Positions 1 through 11,665 of a DNA stretch of 64,000 bases are shown one piece after another; position 1 is the stretch's first letter, and each line of letters begins with the position of its first letter. The position numbers and the translations under genes were made by a program. This stretch comes from Voacanga thouarsii (Eukaryota > Streptophyta > Magnoliopsida > Gentianales > Apocynaceae): positions 744,001 through 808,000 of the forward strand of contig JANUWF010001636.1 in NCBI GenBank assembly GCA_026120185.1, given 5' to 3'. The notes under the pieces are model-generated. The model was not told where the DNA came from, made no database searches, and worked only from the letters and a program-made list of their open reading frames with translations.

Positions 1-316
1 TCAATGGCTAAGCAGATCATTTCGCTCCATTGAATTTAGGCATATATACAGAGAGGCTAACCAAGTGGCTGATGCCTTAGCCAACCTAACTTGTGTTGTT
101 GGTTTTAACCATCATTTCTTTCATTTCTTTCACCTCCCAAAGCCAGTTCGAGAGCTTTGTATCCTAGATAGTATGGGTGTCCCTAATATAAGGGCTATAA
201 AAAAATCGTCTATCCAATCTGGTTGGAGGCCTTTAGCCATGTAACAGTTTATTTATTAATAAATTGATAGGGGTCTAATTTTCCCACCGTTACCAAAAAA
301 AAAAGAAAAAGAAAAA
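1..316 (+). mobile_element. 3' end of a non-LTR (LINE) retrotransposon with A-rich tail
   Basis: The window opens inside the last domain of a LINE. An open frame ends with a stop at 242-244, a short 3' UTR follows, and an A-rich tail runs at 294-316. A 3' coding end plus an A-rich tail is the usual signature of a LINE 3' terminus. Just after the tail, at 318, begins a sequence that recurs inverted at 16337-16395, so the tail appears to mark the insertion boundary. The 5' part lies outside the window. Confidence 0.8.
2..244 (+). CDS. LINE RNase H-like domain, C-terminal part (partial)
   Basis: This is the C-terminal 80 residues of a LINE ORF2-type protein. The stretch HIYREANQVADALANL is the hallmark end of the plant LINE RNase H-like domain, where the H and the late D of the fold sit. 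The frame is open from the window edge to TAA. RNase H would remove the RNA strand during target-primed reverse transcription. The remaining residues (FNHHFFHFFHLP and onward) are the usual poorly conserved tail. The reverse transcriptase and endonuclease domains would lie upstream of the window, so activity cannot be judged. Confidence 0.78.
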   Translation, partial: QWLSRSFRSIEFRHIYREANQVADALANLTCVVGFNHHFFHFFHLPKPVRELCILDSMGVPNIRAIKKSSIQSGWRPLAM

Positions 317-317
317 T

Positions 318-376
318 CTTAGTAGCATTACACCAACTTTAATTATATGAGGAAATGAATTGAAGTTGAAGGTATC
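318..376 (+). repeat. Inverted copy of 16337-16395
   Basis: Read on the minus strand, about 59 bp here matches 16337-16395 with few differences; both contain AACTTTAATTA and GAGGAAATGA in the same order. The left copy begins directly at the LINE A-tail and ends near a P450 fragment. This looks like a dispersed host-derived segment in opposite orientation, possibly part of an old duplication involving the CYP82-like genes. Confidence 0.7.
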
Positions 377-413
377 GTTGCTTCATAATATGATTTTACC
401 ACTCTCTACTTGC

Positions 414-555
414 TTGGCCAATATACTGAACCCGTTGATATGACTGAGGTCCCCGGACTCCAATTGCTTGCTGTCTTCATTGCTCCCCGTCTTTCTCCAT
501 GTCTATGTGCTGTCGCCCGTGGGTCCGTCATAATGGACCGACGGAAGAATCGTTA
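414..555 (+). pseudogene. CYP82-like cytochrome P450, C-terminal remnant
   Basis: This fragment matches the last codons of the larger P450 pseudogene on the minus strand at 19059-19679. LANI (414-425) is followed, after an internal deletion and a frame change, by PVDMTE (from about 431) and then IAPRLSP. The corresponding end of the other copy reads LANILPAF, then VDMTEIA, then [10 protein letters not shown]. About 13 codons have been lost between LANI and PVDMTE, and the normal Y-stop ending has become a Cys codon, so the frame runs on to TAG at 553-555. It is a dead scrap and shows that CYP82-like sequence was once repeated locally. Confidence 0.75.
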
Positions 556-959
556 GGTTAATGCTTCATTTATTTTAGGTCCCGTACCAGCTGTATTTTA
601 TTCCTTTCTTCTTTTAGTTAAGCGGATTGAAAGTTTGCCTAAAGTGTAGCTAATAAAATTAAGTATTATTTTTATACTTTTTTTTGGGGGATAAATCGAG
701 AGGATGGGGATGAAATTCAAATTTTATAATATTGAGAAAAAAGTTTTTTGCAGACTAAACTATTATCATAGCACTCTATCTTATTACTTTACTAGGAAAA
801 TTGGTCTAAATAACGTTCAAACTTTTTTTTTGGAGCTAATTTTGTCCTATAAAAATAGTTTGCGGAAAATAAAAGATTAAAAAAATCAAAGACAAAAATA
901 GTATTACAAAAAAAAAAGAAAAAGTTTAAGGATTATTTAGAGTAATTGTTCTTTGAATA
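556..959. other. AT-rich intergenic DNA, no gene seen
   Basis: This is AT-rich sequence with several A and T homopolymer runs. I see no coding signal or recognisable element between the P450 fragment and the first MITE. Confidence 0.6.
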
Positions 960-1348
960 CTCCTTCCCTCAATCTAAGAATAAGTGGCCTAATTATCAAA
1001 ATTATTCATATTAAAGAATTGTAAAATTTTATAATAAAAAGAATTAAAATGTCTATTCTATTCTTCTTTTAATTTTAACAAATTTTCATGTGATTAATTA
1101 CATTCTATCACTATATTTTTGGTGGAGAGAATAGTTAAGTAGACTTTTGACTTTTTTATCGGAGAATATATTGTCATTCTTGATTAAAATAAATTCCTTA
1201 TGGGTAGTTGTAATATTAATTAATTATTGAAAAATTATTGTAAGGGTAAATTTGGAAAAAAATTAAATACGATATACATTTAGAAAATAGACAGTTATTT
1301 TTGAATAAATTAAAAAAAATTAAGTTACTTATTTGTGGATAGAGAACG
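960..1348. mobile_element. Stowaway-like (Tc1/mariner) MITE
   Basis: A 389-bp AT-rich segment has related inverted ends. The left begins CTCCTTCCCTCAATCTAAG and contains AATAAGTGGC. The reverse complement of the right begins CGTTCTCTATCCACAAATAAG and contains AATAAGTAAC. TA dinucleotides flank both sides (958-959 and 1349-1350), the target duplication of this class. It has no coding capacity and is non-autonomous. The ends have diverged, so it is old. Confidence 0.6.
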
Positions 1349-1489
1349 TATTAATTAGCATTGAAACAAAGAGAATTAATAAATGAGGACGGAATTAAAA
1401 ACTTGAAGTTAGAGACAAACTACTCGAAAGGCTACGCGAAAAGATAATTTTATAAGTTTTAAGAAAAAGTTAAAAAAAAGAAAAAGGTA

Positions 1490-1815
1490 CTTTCTCATTT
1501 TTCTTTTATCTGTCTATTTTAATCGATTCACAAGTTTTAAGAAAAATAAGATTTTTAGTTAATTAATTAATATTTTCTATTTTACCCTCAAAGAATTTCT
1601 CACTTTATTAAGGAATAATCAAATTTTAAAATTTTATGTGTTGTAAATATATTTAATTTATTTTTATTTCTCACTACAAGGTAGAAGTACTCACTGTATT
1701 AAAGAAAAATATTTGTAAAAAAAAATAATTAATATAGTCTTGATTTGCTAATGAAACAGATAAATTAGAACAAAAAATTTAATTAAAATAAATAGATAAA
1801 AATGGACTGACGGAA
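1490..1815. mobile_element. Second Stowaway-like MITE
   Basis: A 326-bp AT-rich segment is flanked by TA on each side (1488-1489, 1816-1817). The left end reads CTTTCTCATTTTTC, then TTATCTGTCTATTTTAAT. The reverse complement of the right end reads TTCCGTCAGTCCATTTTTATC, then TATTTATTTTAAT. Shared CATTTTT, TATCT and TATTTTAAT blocks support an inverted pair. The boundaries are less certain than for the neighbouring MITE. Confidence 0.45.
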
Positions 1816-1817
1816 TA

Positions 1818-3167
1818 TAATTTAAAAGAATTTTTTAAAAAAAATTAATTTGTATAATTATATAAAATTTTAAGGGTGTACGTCCGTGACCGAAGACTAA
1901 AAACAGTGGCTGCTTTAAGTTTTGAGTACTCATGTTTTACTTCTTCTGGCTTTCTTTATTTTCTTATCTGGCAAAGGTCGTTGCCTTATTTATTTATTTA
2001 TTTATATGGGATGTCCGAATTTTCGGCCTGAATATTTTTCATAGGTATGGAGAGTCGCTAGCACTCGCGATAGGAGTCGAATTAATGACGGTGACGTCTC
2101 GAATGAGACGATCTACCAGCCTACCCACCGCACACGGGACGCTGCCTTATTCTTGCTCCCTTTCTATTCTGCTTTTCAGAGTCATGTTATAATCCGCTTC
2201 CCAAAAGCCTAAGTTGATGGATCATTTCTTGTTTGTTTTCTCAGTAATATCATGCGCTCCATAATGCTTGAGGAAAGGCATCTTGAGGAAAGCACCTTTA
2301 TTTTGGGACCTTTATACCTATACCTATAGTGCTTCCTTTTTACCTCAGAAAGCCACAGATGGGATAATTGTCCTCGAATGCTTCCTGCCAGCAAAGATTA
2401 TGCCAAATTGGGAATTTTGAAATTCTCCTTTCAGTGCATTAAAAGGAGATTAAGGTTGCACTTGTTTCCTAGTTATTTGGGGAGAAAAAAAATGCTTTAG
2501 CGCTTGTTTTGACGTTTAAATAAGTTTAATATAAATTAGTTTTATTTATAAAATATTAATAATTTTATTATTTACTCTAAAAAATTGTAATGTTAACATT
2601 TAAATCTATCTATAATTTTTTGATAAAATTTCAAATTATACTAATATCTTTACCTATCTATTTCATTCTCAATTTCTCGATTTCACTGTAGAATTTTTCA
2701 AAAAAGTGAAAAAAGAAAAAAAGACAGATTTATTTTGGCTAACATTATAAATGTGTCATTCACTATGACAAAGATGAAGAGAATTAATTTTGTAGAATCG
2801 GGGGAGCCTCAAAGGAGACAGTCGCATCGCTGGTGTAAAAAGACGTTTCCGATTTCCTAGAGATGCCTCGGCAACGAGGTTCATGTAGTGACTAAGTCCT
2901 TTTTATTTTATTAACTAGTTGCCTGTCTTGAAAAATGCAACAGATCATAACAAAATATGAAGCAACATTTTTATATTTACAGTTATAAGTTTAAATATTT
3001 ACAAAGAGAAAATAATTTTGAAATTTTGGGATGGAAAACCTTTGAGAACTTTCATAGGAGTAGCTCTATTTCAAAAGTAAAAGTGTCAATATTGCGTTCT
3101 ATCAAAAGTCCAAATCTAATTGTTTGAGAATCAGAATCATGGTTTATAAACATAGTAGTACTACTTG
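1818..3167. other. Intergenic DNA left of CACTA element 1, unassigned
   Basis: This region is mostly AT-rich. A less AT-rich island at about 2040-2420 has short open frames on both strands (an 86-codon frame on plus, a 61-codon frame on minus), but none resembles a protein family I know and none has supporting structure. A shorter mixed-composition patch lies at 2790-2900. I see no gene here. Confidence 0.5.
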
Positions 3168-4560
3168 CACTACAGGAAAAATCGCGATTTGCGACGAATT
3201 TTTGCGACGGCTTCAATACCGTCGCTAATAGCGACCAATTTGCGACGATTTTCAAACAAGTAGCGAGTTGACCAAAACCGTCGCAAAACCGTCGCAATTT
3301 GCGACGGTTTTGCGACGGCCAATATACCCGTCGCAATTCGTAACAAAATCATCGCTATTTGCGACGGTTTTGCGACGGTATTTATGCCCTCGCAAATTGC
3401 GAGGGTTTTGCGACGGCAAGTTATTTTAAAAAAAATAATTTTAAATAAATTTTCGTACGTCCGTCGCAAAACCCTCGCAGTTTGCGAGGATTTTGCGACG
3501 GCCAATAAACCATCGCAAATTGCGAGGGTTTTGCGACGGCGAGTTATTTTAAAAAATATATTTTTAAATAAATTTTCAGTATGTCCGTCGCAAAACCCTC
3601 GCAATTTGCGAGGATTTTGCGACGGCCAATAAACCCTCGCAAATTGCGAGGGTTTTGCGACGGCGAGTTATTTTAAAAAAAATATTTTTAAATAAATTTT
3701 CGTACGTCCGTCGCAAAACCCTCGCAATTTGCGACGGCTAATAAACCCTCGCAAATTGCGAGGGTTTTGCGACGGCAAGTTATTTTTTAAAATAATATTT
3801 TTAAAATTTTTTTGAACGACCATCGCAAAACCCTCGCAAATTGCGAGGGTTTTGCGACGGCAAATAATCCTCTCAATTTGCGAGGGTTTTGCGACGGATA
3901 TTTAATTTTAAAAAATATTTTTTAAAAAATTTGAACGTCCATCGCAAAACCCTCGCAATTTGCGACGGCCAATAAACCCTCTCAATTTGCGAGGGTTTTG
4001 CGACGTGCAATTTATTTTTTAAAAAAATATTTTTAAAAAATTTTTTGAACTTCCATCGCAAAACCCTCGCAAATTGCGAGGGTTTTGCGACGGTAAATAA
4101 CCCTCGCAATTTGCGATGGGTTTGCGACGACAAATTATTTTTTAAAAAAATATTTTTAAAATTTTTGAACGTCCATCGCAAAGTCCTCGCAATTTGCGAG
4201 GGTTTTGCGACGGTAATTTATTTTTAAAAAAAATTGAACGTTCATCGCAAACCCTCGCAAATTGCGAGGATTTTGCGACGGCAATAACCCTCGCAATTTG
4301 CGAGGGATTTGCGACGATCGATTATTTTTTAAAAAAATATTTTAAAAATTTTTGAACATCCGTCGCAAAGTTCTCGCAATTTGCGAGGGTTTTGAGACGA
4401 ATTTTCGGCTCTCGCAATTTGCGAGGGTTTTGCGACGGTCAATATTTTTAATTAAAAAATAAATAAATGGCAAAATGTATAGAAAATCTCAAAACCCCAA
4501 TTCGTCGCAAATTCGTCGCTAATACGTCACTAATTGCGACGAATTTGCGAGGGTTTTACA
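3168..4560. repeat. Left subterminal array of element 1
   Basis: The array holds dozens of copies of a GCGAGGGTTTTGCGACGG-like unit, many forming the 19-bp near-palindrome CCCTCGCAAATTGCGAGGG or its GTCGC variant. Units are separated by AT-rich spacers of about 40-60 bp (TTTTAAAAAAATATTTTTAAA type), giving a rough period of 110-130 bp. In En/Spm elements, subterminal motifs in both orientations are TNPA binding sites needed for transposition; that role here is inferred. The repeats create spurious open frames on both strands, which are not genes. Confidence 0.9.
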
Positions 4561-4815
4561 ACAAAATAGGGTTTTAATTTTTTTTTTAAATTTCTTTATG
4601 TGTTTATGTGATGGTGTATTTTGACAAATTTACTTGAAATATTTTTAATAACATGTCTCAATTAGTGCATTTTATTATAATTTTGTATATGTAATTATGT
4701 CATGTTATACACCTAATGTATTGCATAAGTAAATGTATATAGTTAATTATGTTATGTTATATACTTATTCTAATATATAAGTATATGTATATAATGTATA
4801 TAAGTATCTGTTTAG

Positions 4816-4817
<2 letters not shown>

Positions 4818-4852
<35 letters not shown>
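4818..4852. repeat. (AT)n microsatellite
   Basis: This is a run of about 17 TA dinucleotides inside the AT-rich part of CACTA element 1. Confidence 0.9.
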
Positions 4853-4853
<1 letters not shown>

Positions 4854-4859
4854 TATAAC

Positions 4860-5415
4860 ATGTAGGTATATATATACATATGTCTAATTTTTTAATCTAT
4901 CACTTTGATTAAGTAGTGTATAAAGAAAAATAATTCAAATACTTGTTATTATTGTTGATATCACTAAAAAAATTATGAAATTTATAATGTAGAGATCAAT
5001 TTGTAATGTTCTTCGTCTCCTACATGTTAATATATATTATACTAATTTAGCTATGTATATACATATGTCCAATTTTTTAATATATCTATTTTGTTAAGTA
5101 GTGTATAAAATAAAATATGTAAAGAAAAACAATTCAAATATCTGTTATTATTGTTGAGATTACTAAAAAAAATATTGACAATTATAATGTAGAGATCGAT
5201 TTGTAATGTTATTCATCTCGAACATATTAATATATATTATACTATATAGTTATATATATACATATTCTAATTTTTTTATCTATTTATTTGATTAAGTGGT
5301 GTATAAATTAAAATATATAAAGAAAAATAATTTACATAATAATATTATTATTAGAATCACTAAAAAATAATAAAAATTATAATGTATAGATCGATTTATA
5401 ATATTATTCGTATTA
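4860..5415. repeat. About 197-bp AT-rich tandem repeat, nearly three copies
   Basis: A block containing GTGTATAAA, AAGAAAAA, TTATTATT and ATGTAGAGATC recurs with ATGTAGAGATC (or ATGTATAGATC) at about 4987, 5187 and 5382. The copies are diverged. The array sits between the subterminal palindromes and the C-rich island. Confidence 0.7.
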
Positions 5416-5515
5416 ATTTATGAGAAATTAGCGAGGATTTTATTTTTTCGTCACAAATTGCGACGAAATAGCTAGAAATTTAAAAAAAAATTAAAAATTT
5501 CCAAAATTTTTCACT

Positions 5516-5985
5516 CCCTCTTTTTTTTTTTTTCCTCCTTCTTCCCCTTCCTTCTTCCTCCTCAACTCCCCTCCCTCACCTCCCTCACGGCACCCCCCCC
5601 ATCCGGCGCCCCCCTCCCGCTCCCCCCTCCCTCTCCCCGCCGGCGACCCCCCCCATCCCGCGCCCCCCTCCCTCATCCGCGCCCCCCTCCTGCTCCCCCC
5701 TCCCTCAACTCCCCCCATCCCGCAGCCCCCCCCCTCAACTCCCCTCCCTCAACCCCCCCACACCCCCGCGGCCCCCTCCCCGCGCCCCCCTCCCTGCCCC
5801 CTCCCCGCGCCCCCTCCCTCAACTCCCCCACACCCCCGCGCCCCCTCCCTGCGCCCATCCCGCAGCCCCCCCACCCCCGCGCCCCCTCCCTCAACTCCCC
5901 CCATCCCGCGGCGCCCCCCCCCCTCAACTCCCCCCTGCTCTTCCTACCCCCTTCGACCCGCCCCCTCGGTCGGCGCACTGCCATT
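5516..5985. repeat. C-rich/CT-rich island of element 1
   Basis: About 470 bp on the plus strand is almost only C and T with scattered G (CCCCCCTCCC, CCCGCGCCCCCC motifs). It is an extreme composition break from the surrounding AT-rich DNA. Equivalent islands sit at the same place in the other two CACTA elements, between the subterminal zone and the leader. The minus strand is G-run rich and could form quadruplexes. The Gly/Arg-rich frames across it are compositional artefacts. Confidence 0.85.
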
Positions 5986-6640
5986 CTGTGCTCTATCTTT
6001 GTCTTTGTTCTTGAAGTCGATTCGTTTGGGTAAGTAGTTAGAATTTATCTCTTTGAGCTACTTCATTATCTTATAAACTTTGGGCAGATTTTCATTTCCC
6101 CTGAAGCTTTGAAATTTGGGCGATTATTTGTGAATGAGCGAGTTTGAATTGATGTATAAAAGTTGTATTGATGTTGGGGTTGAGTTTGAGGAGATTGTGA
6201 GTGACATGATGGTGGTTTGATGTGAGAAAAACAATTTAAATTTGGAATTGTGAGCTGGAATTGCTAAATTGTTAGTTGGAATTGTTGTCCTTTTTTAACA
6301 TTCAATGTGTTTTGATCTATACTTATAGTGCACTCTTTTTTACCACTGTTATAAAAAAATTACTACTTTGATCAAATTATATGAGAACTATGTTTTAGCT
6401 ATATAAACCCTTATAAATTAATTTGATTGGTTATGATGCCATAATAGGAAGGTTGATTTCTAATTAGTTTAGTAATCTTATTACTTGATTATAATAATAT
6501 ATTAGTCTCTCTAGTGGAAGATTTAACTCTAGTAGAATGCTTTGAAGGCTCTTTTATGTGAGAAATCCGTTTCCTTAGATTATGAAGATGTAGGATGTGC
6601 GTGTTGTTCATATAAATTGCCTTTTTGTTGAATTCAAATG
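5986..6640 (+). other. Untranslated region between C-rich island and first leader
   Basis: There is no open frame of note. A good splice donor context (TTTGGGTAAGTAG) lies at about 6026-6038, just after the C-rich island, so this may be a transcribed 5' leader with an intron. That is inference. The equivalent interval in element 3 holds captured host exons. Confidence 0.35.
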
Positions 6641-6653
6641 TTGGATTCCCCGT

Positions 6654-6696
6654 GAGTAATGGGTGATTACTCCTCCTGGGTAATGGGTGATTACCC
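6654..6696 (+). promoter_or_regulatory. Leader stem-loop pair (module 1), upstream of TNP2
   Basis: There are two perfect 7-bp stems with loop GGGTG and a 24-bp period. The first is GAGTAAT, GGGTG, ATTACTC at 6654-6672. The second is GGGTAAT, GGGTG, ATTACCC at 6678-6696. The same module, usually with three hairpins, precedes each CACTA gene in this window. Whether it acts as RNA structure or as a DNA site is unknown. Confidence 0.75.
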
Positions 6697-6787
6697 CTAG
6701 TTATCCTTTTATTTATTTATTTATTTTTTTGTATAAATGAATGATCTGTCTTTGTTGTTTGCAATTGCATTTTGATTGTATAATTTT

Positions 6788-6840
6788 GAGGTGGCCTTGT
6801 GCACTGGAAAATGTCCAATTACGGGGAGACTACTGTCAAA
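6788..6840 (+). promoter_or_regulatory. Conserved leader block (module 1)
   Basis: This 53-bp block reads GTGGCCTTGTGCACTGGAAA, then TCCAATTACGGGGAGACT, then GTCAAA and a T-run. It recurs in four other places, each 54-330 bp downstream of the stem-loop module. A TATA-like TATAGGGGA in most copies makes a core promoter possible, but here that position reads TTACGGGGA. Confidence 0.7.
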
Positions 6841-7318
6841 ATTTTTTTCAAAATGCTACCGCTACTTAATGTGGAATAGAATAACTACCCTTATCTTGGA
6901 GTGTATTATTCGATTGAGCATGAGTATATATCCCATAATAGCATTATTATTAAAAATAATATTGCTAATAAGAATAAGAATAGGAGTAATGAAATGAGTA
7001 ATAATAATAATTTCATATATAGGTCGATGTTAATAATAGCGGGAATAATATACGTTATAGAGAGAGTTAAAATAAGAATATAATTAGCTTTAATAGTATT
7101 TAATCTTAATCAAATTCCTCAATTAAGATTAAATACTTGGTTAAAACGTATATATTGAAGGTGTAAGCTGTATCCAACGATAGCAATTGTAAATTCTATG
7201 TTTTGGACCTCTTTTTGTTAGATAATAGAAAGGAAAATGTAATTATACTTCTCTTCCTTTTGTTTAAGGGGTGATTTTAATTATTGAGTTGATTGTTCTT
7301 TTCTCTCATTTAGACGTC

Positions 7319-10300
7319 ATGGAGGATCGTAGTTGGATGTATAGAAGGCACGCTTCAGGTGTAAAAGGGATCACTATTGAATTTGAGGAAGGGGTTAAGG
7401 CTTTTTTGACATTTGCCTTATCAAATGCAATGTCAAGCGTAATTAGATGCCCGTGTGCAAAATGTAAGAATAAAAAGTACCGGATCCGGCACAAGTTAAG
7501 CTCCACCTGTGGAAGTGCTGGATTTGTGCCTAGGTATTACCGGTGGACATGTCATGGTGAGCCATTCGAGTGTCCCTCAAGTGTGTCTACCTCAATCCCG
7601 AGAATCGATTCACATCAAGAAAATCGGTCTCGCGAAATGGTCTTAGACGTAGCGGGACCCGACTTTCCCCCTGAAGCTCCATCAGCGAGTTCATTTTGAA
7701 GAGCCACCTAATGTGGAGGCACAAAGGTTTTACGATATGTTAAAGGCGGCGAGAGACTCCTATATGGGATGGATGCACACAACATTCGCGGCTTTCATCG
7801 GCTTCAAGGTTATTAAACATTAAGTCCGAAAATAACCTCTCGCGTAAAGCCTTTAACGATGTTGTGCAATTGATGAAAGAGGTTGTGCCTAGCAGTAATA
7901 CGATTCCTGATGATTTCTATCAGATGAAAAAATTAGTGGCTGGGTTGGGTTTGCCGGTACAAAAAATAGATGTATGCAATAATGGATGCATGCTTTACTG
8001 GAAAGATGACATGAATCGTAGAGAGTGTAAATTTTGTGGCCATCCTCGATATGCACGAGAAAAAGGTTGGGAAGAACACAAGTAGAAGGGAAATTTCATT
8101 CAAGAAGATGTATTACTTCCCGATAACACCGAGGCTACAAAGATTGTACACTTCCAAAACAACGGCTGAACACATGAGATGGCATGGAGAGAGCGGATCG
8201 GAGAAAGGCACAATGAGTCACCCTCGTGATCTTGAAGCATGGCAACACTTTGATCGAATATATCCCGAGTTTGCAAAAGAAGTACGGAATGTCAAACTTG
8301 GTTTATGTACGAGATGGATTCTCACCATTTGGGATGTCGGGTAAGCAATATTCATCCTGGCCGGTCATTCTCACACCGTATAATCTCCCCCGTGGATGTG
8401 TATGAAGGATCCGGTCATGTTTTTAACAATCATTATCCCGGGCCCCAAGAATCCAAAGCACCGGGTGGATGTTTATTTACAACCCTTGATAGACGAATTA
8501 ACCAAATTGTGGTTTGAAGGTGTCACCACTTATGACATATCGAAGAAACAAAACTTCCAACTACGGGCGGCACTTTTGTGGACTATTAATGATTTTCCTG
8601 CATATGGTATGTTGAGTGGGTGGAGCACTGTCTGGGAGGCTGGCTTGTCCATATTGTATGGGCAATACAAAGTCTTTTCATCTACAAAATGGTGGGAAAC
8701 AATCATGGTTTGACTGTCACCGTCGTTTCTTACCATCGGATCATCCTTACGGGAGGGATACGAGATCTTTTAGGAATGATAGAGGTTACGAGACATCACG
8801 GCTGTGCAATACCCTACTGGTGAAGAAATGCGGGATAGTTTGTCTAATTATGAAAAAATTACAGAAACATGCAAAGAAATTGGAAGGAGTAATGGCAGGG
8901 GAATATCTCATAATTGGGCAAAAAGGAGTATTTTTTGGGATTTGCCGTATTGGCGTACTAATTTGGTCCGACATAATATTGATGTAATGCACAATGAGAA
9001 GAATGTATTTGACAATGTCATGAATACAGTTCTTGAGGTAAAGGGTAAATCAAAAGACAATTTAAAGGCTAGACGTGACTTAGAAATTTATTGCCATAGG
9101 CCGGAGCTACATGCCTTGAATGTGGGAGGAGGAAAAGTGGCTATACCTAAAGTCTGTTTACTCGTTGACATCGGAACAAAAGAAACTTTTGCTAGAATGG
9201 TTGAGGGGATTGCAACTCCCAGGATGGATACGCTTCAAACATTGGAAGATGTGCTTGATTTGAATGAGTTGAAGTTATCCGGTATGAAATCACATGAGCT
9301 ATCACGTATTCATGGAGAGACTACTTCCAATTGCATTGAAGGAATTTCTTCCTTCTAATGTATGGGGTGTTTTGACGGAGTTGAGTCTTTTTTATCGTGA
9401 TCTATGCTCTCCTAAGTTGAATGTAGCTCATATGGCCAAATTGGAGTCCGATATTCCTTTATTGTTATGTAAGTTGGAGAAGATATTTCCACCTGCATTC
9501 TTTGATGTAATGGAACACCTATTAATTCATTTGCCTTACGAAGCAAGAGTTTGTGGCCCTGTTCAATATAGGTGGATGTACCCGTTTGAACGGTAATCGA
9601 ATCATTCAATCTAATTCTTTTCATAGCGGAGTTCGATATAAGTGTGTGTGATTGAAGTCGTATTTTTTTTAAATGACAGGTATTTGCATCAATTGAAAAT
9701 CAAGGTGAAAAATAAGGCTAGAGTTGAAGGGTCAATCTGCAATGCTTATCTAGTTGAGGAAGCATCCACTTTCTTCTCTTATTATTTTGAGCCACATGTA
9801 CAAACAAAACGTACAATTCCAGTAGCGTAATGAAGAAGGAGAACGATTAGAGAGGGTGCAAGAACACTGGGTCTGTCAATACGCAATGTTCAAGGACGGG
9901 TGATAGGACGAATTCGAACTCGGTTCCTTACTTACGAAGAATTCGTTGCAGCAAGAATTTATATGTTGCTTAATTGTGGTGAAGTGCAGCCATACATTGA
10001 GTACGAGCTACTACTTCATACATTTTATACGATAAATGATACATCATAATGATTTTGACTCATTCCATCTAATTCTAATGCATTACGGGGCATTCACGGC
10101 ACACTTACGAAGTACGGCTCCGACTATATCGGAGATAGAAATCAATAGAAGTATCGGCCTTGAATTTGCGAGAATGGTTTAGTGGATATGTAAGTCTCAT
10201 AAGATAATAACTTGCATTTGGAACTCCATTGGGGATTCAATGGAGTTTCATAATGCTATAACTTTCATAATTACGAGGTTAACTTGTCTAATGTTTTTTA

Positions 10301-11046
10301 GGTACAAGATTCGAGAAAATATGGTTACAAATGAATGCTTGAGGAACTTTGCTTGGGGTCCGTCAAGACTAGTGAAATCATATAGTGGGTACATAATTAA
10401 TGGTTACCGATTTCACACTCATGATTATGCGGAGGGAAAGAAAACGAGTTAATAGTGGTGTTTGCGTGAAAGGGATTGGAAATGACGCATCGGGACCTGA
10501 TTACTATGGAGTGTTAAATGAGATTATTGAAGTGCAATTTCCTGGTAATCCACGAGCAAAGCATTGTTCTTTTTAAATGTCATCTGGTTTGATCAAACAT
10601 TGAATCGTGGTACGAGGTACATCCGCGAGTATAATCTTGTAGAAATTAACCACAAAAGGAGCTATGCTAACTATGATCCATTTGTTCTAGCTCAACAAGC
10701 TATCCAAGTGTATTATGCATCATATCCGGGGAGTAAGAGGCCAAGATCTGATTGGTTGGCGGTTTGCAAAACCAAAGCTCGACATATAATAGATGCACCC
10801 GTGGTTGATAGAGCTTATCGGGAAGAAGTAGATGCTGCGACGAAGTCGGCATATCGTTATTTGTTGATCTTGGTATTACGACGCATGAGAATGGTATGAG
10901 TGAAATGTTGGATGTTCATGATGAGGCTATAACGAGCAAGGGATAGTTCTCCTATAAATGAAGAGGAAGAAGATGAATGGGAAACGAGTAGCGATACCTC
11001 GGTAGATGATGATGAGTACGTATCGGAGAATGATTCTAGTGAATAG
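7319..11046 (+). pseudogene. TNP2-type CACTA transposase, broken
   Basis: The gene begins with a transposase-associated domain (MEDRSWMYRRH, then C-x-C-x2-C near residue 40). The Transposase_21 core follows at about 7864-9290 (VPSSNTIPDDFYQMKKLV, GLPVQKIDVC, FPITPRLQRLY, WTINDFPAYGMLSGWS, DVMHNEKNVFDNV). DUF4218 lies at about 9290-9592 (FLPSNVWGVLTELSLFYRDL, LLIHLPYEARVCGPVQYRW) and DUF4216 at about 10310-10800 (NPRAK, VIWFDQTLNRGTRY, YDPFVLAQQA). The C-terminus is acidic and ends with TAG at 11044-11046. An intron is clear at 9593-9679 (phase kept: PFER then YLHQL). There are several frameshifts (about 7500, 7690, 8090, 8340, 8640, 9180), so no full protein can be made. The product would cut at the CACTA ends. 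The close homologue at 57498-61189 confirms domain order. Confidence 0.88.
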
Positions 11047-11460
11047 GCCTGATTTCAATTCATTTACAAATAATATAGTTAATGGTGAGGGAATCCTGAA
11101 ATCTATTGCATCATTACTATCCCATGTCAAATTTTAACTTACAATTTATTTGTTACTTGAATCTACATGCCTTGAATCTTTTAATTTTTATTATTTTAAA
11201 TTCCATCACATACAATTTTGTTTCACAATTTTGTCTAATTGTCGGGAATCTCATCTCCTTCTTTTTTTTTGCGAGGAATCTTTCGTTTAGACTTGTACAG
11301 CCCGGAGGATTTTTGTTATTCCTTATTATATTCTTTTGTGGTGTAAACAACAAGGTAGTTTATATATTGTATTGTTGCTTGTATTGACGGACAATTCACA
11401 AGGACGAGAGGCATTTATAATTTTTAGCTTGATTTTAACTATATCTAACATTTTAATTGG
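11047..11460 (+). other. Gap between the two transposon genes of element 1
   Basis: This is the 3' UTR and spacer after the TNP2 stop. It is T-rich with no domain. A 93-codon frame on plus and a 66-codon frame on minus here are compositional. Confidence 0.5.
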
Positions 11461-11468
11461 AACCCCGT

Positions 11469-11535
11469 GAGTGATGGGTGATCATTCCCCGTGAGTGATG
11501 GGTGATCATTCCTCTTGGGTAATGGGTGATTACCC
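11469..11535 (+). promoter_or_regulatory. Leader stem-loop triplet (module 2), upstream of Transposase_24 gene
   Basis: Three hairpins at exact 24-bp spacing (11469-11487, 11493-11511, 11517-11535). The first two are GAGTGAT, GGGTG, ATCATTC with one G-T/G-U pair. The third is GGGTAAT, GGGTG, ATTACCC and is perfectly paired. Confidence 0.78.
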
Positions 11536-11612
11536 CTAGTTATCTTTTGAATTTTTCTATATTTAAAAGATCTGTCTTTGTTGTTTGTAACAGCGTTTTG
11601 GTTGTCAAATCT

Positions 11613-11665
11613 TGAGGTGGCCTTGTGCACGGGAAATGCCCAATTATAGGGGAGACTCTGTCAAA
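11613..11665 (+). promoter_or_regulatory. Conserved leader block (module 2)
   Basis: This copy reads GGTGGCCTTGTGCACGGGAA, then CCCAATTATAGGGGAGACTC, then TGTCAAA and a T-run, about 220 bp before the start codon of the second gene. It has a TATA-like core and a CCAAT. The sequence before it (TTTGTTGTTTG) is also shared with module 1. Confidence 0.72.

Noticed and set aside
1932..2192. 86-codon hydrophobic frame
   Set aside because: It has no homology I recognise, and a large part is T-rich DNA. I found no splice or promoter context to support it.
3052..4227. Open frames of 60-144 codons in the left subterminal array
   Set aside because: These are also produced by palindromic repeats; overlapping frames on both strands have the same low-complexity composition.
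5491..5984. Gly/Arg-rich proteins on the minus strand
   Set aside because: They lie wholly within the C-rich island. Extreme composition and openness in several frames indicate an artefact. The same holds for 50733-51239 and 55495-56317.
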